Assembly: GCA_947624635.1 (NCBI GenBank)
Contig: CANQLF010000065.1
Coordinates: 1-36,186, forward strand
Length of the DNA stretch: 36,186 nt
Source: an uncultured Bacilli bacterium
GTDB taxonomy: Bacteria; Bacillota_I; Bacilli_A; RF39; UBA660
Reading direction: 5' to 3'
Made by a program: the position numbers and the translations under genes
The notes under the pieces: model-generated
Told to the model about the DNA's origin: nothing
Databases searched by the model: none
What the model saw: only the letters and a program-made list of their open reading frames with translations
In this document: positions 16,213 to 24,870 of the stretch, one piece after another
Numbering within the stretch: position 1 is the stretch's first letter
Layout: the number at the start of each line of letters is the position of its first letter

Positions 16213-18009
16213 ATGGATAATATAAAATTAAGAAATGAAATAGATGATAAATATAAATGGGATTTAAGTAAATTAGAAAATATTTTAAATGATAATGCCT
16301 TTGAAAAAATTAATAATTTAACAGATAAATTATTAGAATTAAAAGGTAAAATAACATTAAATAGTGATAATTTATTTAATGCATTAGAACTAAATGTAAA
16401 TATAAATAGACAACTTATAAATATATATGTATATTCACAAATGAAATATCATGAAGATACTAGTGATGATAAAGGACAAGAACAAAAAAATAAAATAGAA
16501 AAATTTTATTCTGAAACAAGTGAAAAAATAGCTTTTTTTGATTCAGAATTATTAAGTGTTGATTATGATAAAATATTAGAGTTTATTAAAGAAAATGATA
16601 AATTAAAAAAATATAGTTTTTATCTAGAAAATATGTTTAGATATAAACTACACACATTAAGTGAAAAAGAAGAAAAAATATTAAAAGCTCTAAGTCCTGT
16701 GTTGGAGTCTTCTGAAGAAGTATTTTCATATTTAACTGATACTGATATGGAGTTTGATAAAATAAAAGATAGCGATGGTAAAAGAAAACCATTTAGTGAA
16801 GCAGAATATAGAAAATATATTGAATCAAAAGATAGAAGAGTAAGAAGTGATGCATTTAAATTACTTTTTAATGAATACAAAAAATATAAAAATACCATTG
16901 CGTCAACATATATAAATAATGTTAGAAAAACAAATATATTATCTAGAATAAGGGGTTATAATTCATCATTAGAACAAAGTTTATTTAATGATAATGTCGA
17001 TGTAGAAGTATATAAAAATTTAATATCCGCAGTACATGATCATTTACCAAAATTTTATGAATATATGAATTTAAAAAAAGAATTATTAGATATAGATGAT
17101 ATACACTTATATGATAACTATGTCTCAACAATAGAAGTACCTGAAACTAATTATTCGTTTGAAAAATGTAAAGATATTGTAATGGATGCTTTAAAAATAA
17201 TGGGTGATGAATACCTTGATGTTGCTAAAAAAGCATTTGTAGAAAACTGGATAGATGTATATCCAAATAAATATAAAAGAAGTGGAGCATATAGTTTTGG
17301 TACATATGATTCTAATCCAAATATATTATTAAATTATACTAATAAATTAGATGATGTTAATACTACTATTCATGAATTAGGACATAGTGTACACTCTTAT
17401 TTTTCAAATAAAAATCAAGATTATATATATTCAAATTATCCAATTATTCTTGCAGAGATTGCATCTACTGTAAATGAAATGATTTTAGCTGATTACTTAC
17501 TTAAAAATAGTAAAGATGAAAATGAAAAGAAATATATTATTAATATGATATTAGATAAATTTAAAAGTACGATATTTAGACAAACAATGTTTGCAGAATT
17601 TGAACTTATAGTTCATGAAAAAGATGAAAATAATGAAACATTAACAGAAAAAGTACTTAGTAATACATATTATGAATTAAATAAAAAATACTTTGGAAGT
17701 GATGTAGTAATTGATGATTTAATAAGATATGAATGGGAAAGAATACCACATTTTTATAGTGATTATTATGTTTACAAATATGCGACAGGTATGTCTGTTG
17801 CGATAGCAATATCAAATGATATTATAAATGGAAAAGATTATGCACTTGATAATTATATAAAATTTTTATCAAGCGGCTCTAAAGATTATCCATTAGAAAT
17901 ATTAAAAGAATGTGGTTATGATTTATCTAAAAAAGATATTATAGAAAATGCTCTATCAACATTTGATAATATGGTAGATAAATTTAAAAAGTTAGTTGAA
18001 ACAAAGTAA
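16213..18009 (+). CDS. pepF: Oligoendopeptidase F (M3B metallopeptidase)
   Basis: 598 residues, full family length. The zinc motif HELGH is at 387-391 (TTIHELGHSVHSYFS), and the third ligand is E415 in AEIASTVNE. The C-terminal part RYEWERIPHFYSDYYVYKYATG is typical of PepF and forms the substrate channel. The N-terminal half is the all-helical M3 lid. It cleaves short peptides of about 7-17 residues in the cytoplasm. AAGGAGAATAA precedes the ATG. It sits between dnaK and dnaJ, 13 bp before the dnaJ start and 71 bp after dnaK, which is an uncommon position and would put it under heat-shock control if no promoter intervenes. Confidence 0.92.
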   Translation: MDNIKLRNEIDDKYKWDLSKLENILNDNAFEKINNLTDKLLELKGKITLNSDNLFNALELNVNINRQLINIYVYSQMKYHEDTSDDKGQEQKNKIEKFYSETSEKIAFFDSELLSVDYDKILEFIKENDKLKKYSFYLENMFRYKLHTLSEKEEKILKALSPVLESSEEVFSYLTDTDMEFDKIKDSDGKRKPFSEAEYRKYIESKDRRVRSDAFKLLFNEYKKYKNTIASTYINNVRKTNILSRIRGYNSSLEQSLFNDNVDVEVYKNLISAVHDHLPKFYEYMNLKKELLDIDDIHLYDNYVSTIEVPETNYSFEKCKDIVMDALKIMGDEYLDVAKKAFVENWIDVYPNKYKRSGAYSFGTYDSNPNILLNYTNKLDDVNTTIHELGHSVHSYFSNKNQDYIYSNYPIILAEIASTVNEMILADYLLKNSKDENEKKYIINMILDKFKSTIFRQTMFAEFELIVHEKDENNETLTEKVLSNTYYELNKKYFGSDVVIDDLIRYEWERIPHFYSDYYVYKYATGMSVAIAISNDIINGKDYALDNYIKFLSSGSKDYPLEILKECGYDLSKKDIIENALSTFDNMVDKFKKLVETK

Positions 18010-18022
18010 AGGAGGTAACAAC

Positions 18023-19159
18023 ATGAATAAACGAGATTATTATGAAGTCTTAGGTGTAGATAAAAACGCATCTGATGATGAGATAAAAAGTGCATTTAGA
18101 CGTCTTGCTAAAAAATATCACCCAGATGTTTCTAAAGAACCTGATGCTGCAGAAAAGTTTAAAGAAGCACAAGAAGCTTATGCAGTATTATCAGATCCAA
18201 ATAGAAGAAAACAATATGATCAATTTGGTCATGCAGCATTTAATGGTGGTGCATCATCTGGTGGATTTAACGGTGCGGGATTTGATTTTTCTGACTTTGA
18301 CTTCTCAGATATATTTGGAGATATATTCGGTGGTGGATTTGGATTTAATTTCGGTGGCTTTGGTGGAGGTAGTAGAAGAAACAGGGCTACTAAAGGTAGA
18401 GACCATGTTATAGGGATGAATCTTACATTTGATGAAGCAGTATATGGAACAACTAAAACCATCAAACTAGATTTAATGGACACATGTGATGAATGTGATG
18501 GTAAAGGTGGCAAGGGTGAAGAAAAATGTAGTAGATGTCATGGTAGTGGTACAATAGAAGCAGAACAACATACTATACTTGGAACATATATTACTAAAAC
18601 CACTTGTCCAGAATGTAGTGGTAAAGGTGTAACTTATAAAGACACATGTTCTAAATGTAGAGGAAAAGGACAAATTAAGAAGACTAAAGAATATGATGTT
18701 AAAATACCTGCAGGAGTTGATACGGGTAATCAACTTAGAATGTTTGGTAAAGGTGAAGCCGGATTAAACGGTGGACCTAATGGCGATATATATATAGAGT
18801 TTAATGTATCAAATCACCCATTATTTAAAAGGGATGAAGATGATATATATCTAGAAGTGCCAGTTACTATAACTGAAGCTATACTAGGAACTAAAAAAGA
18901 AGTACCAACATTATATGGTAATGTTAATCTAGTAATACCTGCAGGAAGTCAAAGCGAAGATAAACATAGATTAAAAGGTAAGGGAGTAGAAAACACATCT
19001 ACTAGAAGAAAAGGAGATATGTATGTTATTTTAAAAGTCATAACTCCAACTAAATTATCAAGAGAACAAAAGAAACTACTTGAAAGTTTAAATAAAACAG
19101 ATTTAGATAATTCTATAGAATTTAAAAAATATAATGAATATTTAAGGAAAAATAAATAA
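18023..19159 (+). CDS. dnaJ: Molecular chaperone DnaJ (type I Hsp40)
   Basis: 378 residues. The J domain spans 1-70 with HPD at 33-35. A Gly/Phe-rich linker (about 75-120) contains repeated SDFDFSDIFGD. The zinc region has four CxxCxGxG repeats (CDECDGKG, CSRCHGSG, CPECSGKG, CSKCRGKG). The substrate-binding C-terminal domains I and II are complete. It stimulates the DnaK ATPase and delivers clients. ATG 18023 behind the optimal AAAGGAGGT is the start, not the earlier in-frame ATG at 17996, which lies within pepF. The 3' third (from 18779) occurs again at 20081-20458 as a broken copy, so this gene may be a chimera of resident 5' and incoming 3' sequence. Confidence 0.95.
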   Translation: MNKRDYYEVLGVDKNASDDEIKSAFRRLAKKYHPDVSKEPDAAEKFKEAQEAYAVLSDPNRRKQYDQFGHAAFNGGASSGGFNGAGFDFSDFDFSDIFGDIFGGGFGFNFGGFGGGSRRNRATKGRDHVIGMNLTFDEAVYGTTKTIKLDLMDTCDECDGKGGKGEEKCSRCHGSGTIEAEQHTILGTYITKTTCPECSGKGVTYKDTCSKCRGKGQIKKTKEYDVKIPAGVDTGNQLRMFGKGEAGLNGGPNGDIYIEFNVSNHPLFKRDEDDIYLEVPVTITEAILGTKKEVPTLYGNVNLVIPAGSQSEDKHRLKGKGVENTSTRRKGDMYVILKVITPTKLSREQKKLLESLNKTDLDNSIEFKKYNEYLRKNK

Positions 19160-19160
19160 T
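18779..19160 (+). repeat. Direct repeat, upstream copy (3' third of dnaJ)
   Basis: 382 bases that recur at 20081-20458 with about 16 substitutions and three small deletions in the other copy (my hand alignment). Similarity stops abruptly on both sides: before AATGGCGATA and after the stop codon. Confidence 0.9.
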
Positions 19161-19179
19161 TTGAATGGGGGAATAAAAT

Positions 19180-20001
19180 ATGTATAAAAAATTAAATATT
19201 AATAAATTAAAAAAAGTTGGTACTATAATTTTTGTTGGTGCATCTATTTTAACTACAAAAAATGTTTTAGCTGATAATTTAACCGATAATATATCATCAT
19301 ATCATGAAATTGATTCTAATATAGATGAAAATAATTATGTAAAAGATGATGACAGCTATTATGCTATTAAAACTAATGGTAAATCTTTAGAAGAATTATT
19401 TGAAATAAAAGCTAAATTTTTACTAGGCGAAGAACATTATGAAAAAGGATATAAAAATGAAGATAATATGATTACATTCAGTAAAAAAATTGATGAAATG
19501 TATGGAGAAGGAGCAACTTCTAAATTAAAAGAATTTGAATATAGGTGCAAAAATTTAGATGATATGACATTATCTATAGAATATGGAAATTTAGGGTTGT
19601 CATGTAATTATGAAAAAAGACAAATATCTATTTTTCCAGATAGTGAATATAGGGAATATAAAGAAAATTTAATATCATATCAAGAAATAAAAATGAAAGC
19701 TATTACTAATGTAATTAATAATAAGAAAAGTGACTATCAAACTTTATATGAAATGAACGAATTTTTTAGCGCTTGCTTAGGTAATGCATCAAATTATGGA
19801 AATATAAATTCATTTAATAAAGTTTGGGGACAATACAAAACAAAAATAATTGATCCAGTTGTTGCACTTGTAGAAACTAACGGAAAAATAGTAGAGTATT
19901 CTGCAATGAATGCAGGAAAATATTCAATATATAATAAAATAGAAAACAATCCATATACATATAACTTAATAGAAGAAAAAAATAAATTATACATTAAATA
20001 G
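19180..20001 (+). CDS. Secreted protein of unknown function, cassette gene
   Basis: 273 residues. A positively charged start (MYKKLNINKLKKVG) and hydrophobic core (TIIFVGASILTT) end near VLADN, a plausible signal peptide cleaved after about residue 31. The mature part is acidic at first (Asp/Asn-rich, 32-60) and then mixed helical, with three cysteines (in YRCKNL, LSCNYE, SACLGN). I recognise no family or catalytic motif. A GGGGG ribosome site precedes the ATG, 20 bp after dnaJ. It is the only gene between the two copies of the dnaJ 3' end, and a strong terminator follows. It probably travels with that duplication, and may be read from the heat-shock operon because no promoter fits in the 20-bp gap. 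Confidence 0.75.
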   Translation: MYKKLNINKLKKVGTIIFVGASILTTKNVLADNLTDNISSYHEIDSNIDENNYVKDDDSYYAIKTNGKSLEELFEIKAKFLLGEEHYEKGYKNEDNMITFSKKIDEMYGEGATSKLKEFEYRCKNLDDMTLSIEYGNLGLSCNYEKRQISIFPDSEYREYKENLISYQEIKMKAITNVINNKKSDYQTLYEMNEFFSACLGNASNYGNINSFNKVWGQYKTKIIDPVVALVETNGKIVEYSAMNAGKYSIYNKIENNPYTYNLIEEKNKLYIK

Positions 20002-20004
20002 TTA

Positions 20005-20048
20005 AAAAAATTTGTAAAAATCAATACAGATTGATTTACAAATTTTTT
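20005..20048 (+). terminator. Strong intrinsic terminator of the cassette gene and heat-shock operon
   Basis: An A-rich arm with TTTGTAAA..TCAAT (20005-20025), loop ACAG, and ATTGATTTACAAATTTTTT (20030-20048). A 19-bp stem with a two-base bulge, ending in T6. Confidence 0.85.
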
Positions 20049-20080
20049 CTATTATACACTTTACGTAAAATGACAAGAAA

Positions 20081-20458
20081 AATAGTGATATATATATAGT
20101 TTAATGTATCAAATCACCCATTATTTAAAAGAGATGAAGATGATATATATCTAGAAGTACCAATTACTATAACTGAAGCTATATTAGGTACTAAAAAGAA
20201 GTACCAACATTATATGGTATGTTAATTTAGTAATACCAGCTGGTAGTCAAAGCGAAGATAAACATAGATTAAAAGGTAAGGGAGTAGAAAACACATCTAC
20301 TAGAAGAAAAGGAGATATGTATGTTATTTTAAAAGTTATAACTCCAACTAAATTATCAAGAGAACAAAAGAAACTACTTGAAAGTTTAAGTAAAACAGAT
20401 TTAGATAATTCTGTAGAATTTAAAAAGTATAATGAATATTTAAGAAAAAATAAATAAT
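20081..20458 (+). pseudogene. dnaJ: Broken second copy of the dnaJ 3' end
   Basis: It matches codons from about 253 to the stop of the intact dnaJ at about 96 percent identity by hand count. It has no start, J domain or zinc region, and three small deletions break the frame: GA near 20097, one A near 20196 and one A near 20218. Of the substitutions, about 11 are silent and about four change the residue. That ratio suggests divergence while both sequences were under selection, before this copy was cut off. It lies downstream of the cassette gene, 33 bp after the terminator. Nothing suggests that it is translated. Confidence 0.9.
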
Positions 20459-20596
20459 AAAAAAGAGATGTTTTAGAATTGTATAATTAATTCGGAAATA
20501 TTTTAAAATTTAAATTATTTTTTCAAATATTATAATGGACTAATTTCATCATTTTTGATAAACTATAATTATAATACTACAAGGAAGTGTTTTAAA

Positions 20597-21475
20597 ATGT
20601 ATTTAGATAATTTTTTAGATTCAATAATAATTGAAAAAAAATTAAGTAAAAATACCTATAATTCATATAAAAATGATTTAAATAAATATATCACTTTCTT
20701 AAATAAAAATAATATACACAATATACATAATATAAAACAAGGTAATATAGAAGAATTTATAAAATATTTGAAAAAAAATGGATTGAGTAATAAAAGTATA
20801 GCTCACAATGTAACTTGTATTAAAGAATACCATAAATATCTAATAAAAGCTGGTCTGATAAAAATTAATGTAAGTGAAAATATATCAGGTCCTAAATTAA
20901 ATAAAACTCTTCCTCATACTTTGTCGATCGAGGAAGTAGATAAACTATTGGATATTCCACTAATAACACCTTTTGATTATAGAAATAAAGCTATGTTAGA
21001 GCTTATGTATGCATCTGGATTAAGAGTAAGTGAATTAGTTAATCTTGATATTAATGATATTAATTTCATTAATCAAACTGTAAGAACTATAGGAAAAGGA
21101 AATAAAGAAAGAATTATACCTTTGGGAGATGTTGCAACATATTATGTTAAACTTTATTTAGAGGAATATAGACCATCTATGTTAAAAGGATATGTATGTG
21201 ATAAATTATTCTTAAACAATCATGGAAAATCTATGACTAGACAAGGTTTCTTTAAAATCCTTAAACAAATTGCTAAAGAAAGAGGAATAAAAACTGATTT
21301 CTCTCCTCATACATTAAGACATTCATTTGCAACTCATTTGCTTGAATATGGTGCAGATTTAAGAAGTATACAAGAATTATTAGGACATCAAGATATATCG
21401 ACTACACAAATATATACCCATATAACCAATACTAAGATTAGAGATGAATATAATAATTGTCATCCAAGAAGTTAG
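20597..21475 (+). CDS. xerD: Tyrosine recombinase XerD
   Basis: 292 residues, a usual XerC/D length. The N-terminal SAM-like core-binding domain (1-95) is followed by the catalytic domain with R143 (ASGLRVSELVNL), K167, H238 and R241 (HTLRHSFATHLLE), H264 (LLGHQDISTTQIYTH) and nucleophile Y273. The tail ...YNNCHPRS resembles the HPRA end of XerD rather than XerC. It resolves chromosome dimers at dif together with a partner. ATG 20597 with AAGGAAGTG seven bases upstream is the start. Its neighbourhood to the dnaJ duplication could be chance, since this looks like the housekeeping enzyme rather than an element integrase. Confidence 0.85.
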   Translation: MYLDNFLDSIIIEKKLSKNTYNSYKNDLNKYITFLNKNNIHNIHNIKQGNIEEFIKYLKKNGLSNKSIAHNVTCIKEYHKYLIKAGLIKINVSENISGPKLNKTLPHTLSIEEVDKLLDIPLITPFDYRNKAMLELMYASGLRVSELVNLDINDINFINQTVRTIGKGNKERIIPLGDVATYYVKLYLEEYRPSMLKGYVCDKLFLNNHGKSMTRQGFFKILKQIAKERGIKTDFSPHTLRHSFATHLLEYGADLRSIQELLGHQDISTTQIYTHITNTKIRDEYNNCHPRS

Positions 21476-21491
21476 AAAAGAGAGGAACATT

Positions 21492-22865
21492 ATGAAAATA
21501 GTAAATAACATAAATAAAGAATTATTTAGAGAATATGATTTAAGGGGAATTTTTGGCAAGGATATTAATGAAGATGTAAGTTACACCATCGGAAGAAGCT
21601 TTGGTACTTATATAAAAAAAATGGGTGAAGAAAAAACTATAATTGGACATGATAACAGAGAAAGTGGAGCAGATATAACTAATGCTTTAATTAAAGGAAT
21701 ATTAGATTCTGGAATTAATGTAATAAATTTAGGATTAGTTACAACACCTATGTATTATTATGGAAGAATAAAATATAATTTAAATACAGGAATAATGGTA
21801 ACTGCAAGTCATAATCCAAAGGAATATAATGGATTTAAAATTGCTTTTGATAAAAAAAGTAATGCATATGGTAAAATGATCTATGATTTTAGAGATTTTA
21901 CTAATAATTGTAATTTTGATAATGGTAATGGAATATTAGAAAATGTAGACATTACTAATGATTATATAAATTTATTAACATCTAGTATAAATTTAGGTAA
22001 TAAAAAAGTGAAAGCAGTTTTTGATTGTGGTAATGGTACTGCATCTATTATAATCAAAAAAATACTTGATAAATTAAATATTGAATATACACTTTTATAT
22101 TGTGATAGTGATCCAAACTTTCCTAATCACATACCAGATCCTTGTGTTCATAGCAATATGAAAGATTTACAAAATAAGGTTTGTAAATTAAAGTATGATA
22201 TAGGTATAGGAATAGATGGAGATGGAGATAGAGTAGGCATTGTTGATGAATTAGGAAATATTATAAGTATCGACATTTTTATGGCTATAATATATAGAAA
22301 TATATTACCTAATATGAAAACAAAAAAAGCATTATTCGATGTTAAATGCTCAAGAACTTTAACAGATGAACTAGATAAATTAGGACTTGAAAAAGTAATG
22401 AATAGAACTGGTAATTCTTATGCTAAAAAAGAAATGGAAGATGGAAATTTTGATTTTGGCGGTGAATATTCTGGCCATGTATTCTTTAAAGATAAATTTC
22501 CAGGATTTGATGATGGAATATATGCAGCACTCAGAATGATAGAAATATTAAGTAATAATGATAAACCATTAAGCTCATTTTTAGATGGATTAAATAAATA
22601 TTATTCAACAGAAGAATACAGAATTGATGTAGGCGAGGAACATAAATTTGAAATTGCCGATGAAGTAAAAAATTATGCAATAAATAAAGGATACAAAGTT
22701 ATAACAATAGATGGAGTAAGGGTAGAGTTTGAAGATGGCTGGGCACTTATTAGAGCTAGTAATACTGGCCCAATAATTTCAGCTAGGTTTGAAGCTAAAA
22801 CTAAAAGTAGATTAGATACTATAGAAAATGAATTTATGAATATTTTAAAAAAGACAGCTAATTAA
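21492..22865 (+). CDS. Phosphomannomutase/phosphoglucomutase
   Basis: 457 residues, matching the bacterial PMM/PGM (ManB/AlgC) class of about 455. Motifs: FREYDLRGIFG at the start; the phosphoserine loop TASHNP with S106; the metal loop DGDGDR at 242-247; the sugar-recognition loop GEYSGH at 324-329; and the C-terminal phosphate-binding RASNTGP. It interconverts hexose-1- and hexose-6-phosphates for nucleotide-sugar and surface-glycan synthesis. Mannose versus glucose preference cannot be read from sequence. AGAGAGGAA precedes ATG 21492, 16 bp after xerD, so co-transcription is likely. Confidence 0.9.
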   Translation: MKIVNNINKELFREYDLRGIFGKDINEDVSYTIGRSFGTYIKKMGEEKTIIGHDNRESGADITNALIKGILDSGINVINLGLVTTPMYYYGRIKYNLNTGIMVTASHNPKEYNGFKIAFDKKSNAYGKMIYDFRDFTNNCNFDNGNGILENVDITNDYINLLTSSINLGNKKVKAVFDCGNGTASIIIKKILDKLNIEYTLLYCDSDPNFPNHIPDPCVHSNMKDLQNKVCKLKYDIGIGIDGDGDRVGIVDELGNIISIDIFMAIIYRNILPNMKTKKALFDVKCSRTLTDELDKLGLEKVMNRTGNSYAKKEMEDGNFDFGGEYSGHVFFKDKFPGFDDGIYAALRMIEILSNNDKPLSSFLDGLNKYYSTEEYRIDVGEEHKFEIADEVKNYAINKGYKVITIDGVRVEFEDGWALIRASNTGPIISARFEAKTKSRLDTIENEFMNILKKTAN

Positions 22866-22880
22866 ACTGTCCTTTTATTT
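22848..22880. terminator. Bidirectional terminator between convergent genes
   Basis: GACAG (22853-22857) pairs with CTGTC (22867-22872 region), flanked by an A run on the left and T-rich sequence on the right. It serves the mutase gene and the acidic-protein gene facing it. Confidence 0.6.
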
Positions 22881-24022
22881 TACTTTAAATCCAAAATATA
22901 TAACGGATTAATTTTCTTTATTAAATCGGTATCTACACAATTCTTTTTAGTTTTTTCATCCAAATTAATATTAAAATCTATAAAAGCTAAAACCATATCA
23001 TATATAAAATTTGGATCTGTATTAAATCTTTCTATTATATTTTTATCATCATTAGTCATTAAAAAAACTAAATTTGTTATTTCATTAAAAAAATCATCAT
23101 AATTATTAATAATATTAAATTCATTTTTAATATTTAAAGATTTTAATCTCAAATAATCAGTAATAATAACTAAGCATGCATAATTTTTATCAAATATATT
23201 TTCAATATTTTTACCATTTAAAATTTCACTATAGATTTTATTAAAAACATTGTTGTTTTTCTTACTCATTAAATAAGAACATAAAATAGCTGCGGAATCA
23301 TCTTTTGTATAACCTAAATTATTAATATTATAGTTATACATATTTATAAGTGTTTCACGAATTATATCATTAATTGTTTTAACTGAACAATTTTCGTCTT
23401 TAATAATTTTATCTTGCTTTTTAGTCACTACATCTGCAAACATTATTTCATAAATATCAGTAACATATATGCAAAATTCATTATCTTTAACATACTTTTT
23501 AATAAACTCTTCATAATTACAATTTTTACAAAAAGATACATATTTTTCTCCGTAAATATCTATAATTTTTTTGTCTCTTGAATATTTAATGCTTGCATTC
23601 ATTAATATTTTAAGAATATCTTCTCTTTGATTATTATTAAATTCACTTGAAAAAATTAAATTACGAAATTCATAAGGTATATATATATCCATTAATTCAT
23701 CGGGAATTTCTATTTCAAATAATTGATCTTCATCATAATCGTTGATCTGATTAATTAGATCTTCCATGTCTTCGTATTCAATAAAATAAGGTTCTTCTTC
23801 ATCTTCATCTAATTCTTTTTCTTCATCTTCGTTTTCATATTCATTCTCATCATCTTCATCTATTTCATTATAATATATTGGATTTATTTTAAAAATAACC
23901 TCATCTGACCAGTACTCATTTAAGAAATTAATTGTTTCTTCGGCATCACATTCTATAATATCACTGCATATTGTTGTATAATATTCATCCAATAAATATA
24001 GTAATTCAATAAAATTATCCAT
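22880..24022 (-). CDS. Acidic cytoplasmic protein of unknown function
   Basis: 380 residues, with no signal peptide or membrane segment. Residues about 53-100 are a run of Glu/Asp (EDDENEYENEDEEKELDEDEEE type) followed by EDMEDLINQINDYDEDQLFEIEIPDELMDIYIP. The rest is helical and rich in Asn, Ile and Lys, with scattered cysteines including SFCKNCNYEEF. I recognise no domain. The AGGGGGAA ribosome site and a good promoter indicate a real, independently expressed gene. The acidic stretch could mimic nucleic acid or bind cations or basic proteins, but that is speculation. Confidence 0.75.
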   Translation of the reverse strand: MDNFIELLYLLDEYYTTICSDIIECDAEETINFLNEYWSDEVIFKINPIYYNEIDEDDENEYENEDEEKELDEDEEEPYFIEYEDMEDLINQINDYDEDQLFEIEIPDELMDIYIPYEFRNLIFSSEFNNNQREDILKILMNASIKYSRDKKIIDIYGEKYVSFCKNCNYEEFIKKYVKDNEFCIYVTDIYEIMFADVVTKKQDKIIKDENCSVKTINDIIRETLINMYNYNINNLGYTKDDSAAILCSYLMSKKNNNVFNKIYSEILNGKNIENIFDKNYACLVIITDYLRLKSLNIKNEFNIINNYDDFFNEITNLVFLMTNDDKNIIERFNTDPNFIYDMVLAFIDFNINLDEKTKKNCVDTDLIKKINPLYILDLK

Positions 24023-24052
24023 ACTTATTCCCCCTAAAAATAAATTATATCT

Positions 24053-24081
24053 ATTATAATCATTAATGAATTATGTGTAAA
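24053..24081 (-). promoter_or_regulatory. Promoter of the acidic-protein gene
   Basis: On the minus strand TTTACA (24081-24076), 17 bp, TATAAT (24058-24053). The start near 24047 gives a leader of about 25 nt containing AGGGGGAA. Confidence 0.7.
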
Positions 24082-24095
24082 TAATTTTTATAAAA

Positions 24096-24827
24096 TTAAT
24101 TAATTTTTTTAGCTACAACAACCATTCTTCCATTTGTAACAGAATACTCACAAGTTGATAGTGTTAATAATTTGTCAGGATATGATACACTTTCGTTCAT
24201 TTTGTAAAGACTTAATCTTTTAATATTATCTATATATTTTTTATATTCATCTTTATTATTTGTATTATAAAAAGTGTAATATTTAAATACATTGTCATCA
24301 TCATTATAAATTTTACTTTTAAATACTGCAATGATAACATATTCTTCTTTTTCATTTAAAGTATAAAAACTTATTTTTTTATGTTCATTATAAAACTTCT
24401 CATCTTTATAATTAATTAAATCATGAAACATTGTTTTATTTTTCATGTTGTGTCCATGAATAATAATATTAATATCACGTGGTTTTATAATATTATTTTT
24501 ATCTATAAATAATGAACCTGCATTAAAATGTTTTTTATAAAAATCTTTATATAAGTAGTAATCTAATCCATAAGTATACATTACAGGATAATCTATATTT
24601 GTTCCATCAATTTGTAACCAAGCAACTAAATCATTATTTTCATCATGTAATTTATTAATTTCTAAAACTTTGGGATTTATATTATTTTCTTTTTTCTCAT
24701 TAACTATTAATTTTGGTTGATGGATATTTATATTTTGATATAGAATATATATCAATAATAATAACACTGACAAGAAAAAAACACTAATTGAAAATAATAA
24801 CTTTTTATTATATATAATTTTTTTCAT
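24096..24827 (-). CDS. Class B sortase
   Basis: 243 residues. The N-terminal membrane anchor spans about 9-30, with the catalytic domain outside. Class B features: the NDLVAWLQIDGTNIDYPVMYT segment (65-85, usual in SrtB), DYYLYKDF..HFNAGSLFID, catalytic H126 in HGHNMKNKTMFHDL, C226 in LTLSTCEYS and R234. It cleaves a pentapeptide sorting signal and links the protein to the wall cross-bridge. It lies 35 bp downstream of a gene whose product ends in VPKTG plus a membrane tail, its likely substrate. Clostridioides SrtB recognises PxTG-type signals of this kind. AAAGGTGAT precedes the ATG. Confidence 0.92.
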   Translation of the reverse strand: MKKIIYNKKLLFSISVFFLSVLLLLIYILYQNINIHQPKLIVNEKKENNINPKVLEINKLHDENNDLVAWLQIDGTNIDYPVMYTYGLDYYLYKDFYKKHFNAGSLFIDKNNIIKPRDINIIIHGHNMKNKTMFHDLINYKDEKFYNEHKKISFYTLNEKEEYVIIAVFKSKIYNDDDNVFKYYTFYNTNNKDEYKKYIDNIKRLSLYKMNESVSYPDKLLTLSTCEYSVTNGRMVVVAKKIN

Positions 24828-24846
24828 TTAATCACCTTTATATTAA

Positions 24847-24870
24847 GAAAATAGGATAAATCCTATTTTC
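24847..24870 (-). terminator. Intercistronic hairpin between substrate and sortase genes
   Basis: GAAAATAGGA and TCCTATTTTC form a perfect 10-bp stem with a four-base loop, overlapping the substrate gene stop codon. Only a short T-containing tract follows on the minus strand, so it looks like a partial terminator or mRNA stabiliser that could set a high substrate-to-sortase ratio. Confidence 0.55.

Noticed and set aside
18090..18413. Second open frame inside dnaJ on the same strand
   Set aside because: It lies in the +1-type frame over the J domain and Gly/Phe linker, has no ribosome site and gives a meaningless product.
20597..21475. xerD as integrase of the neighbouring dnaJ cassette
   Set aside because: Length, tail and operon with a mutase gene fit housekeeping XerD. 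The repeat structure is explained by homologous recombination without an integrase.
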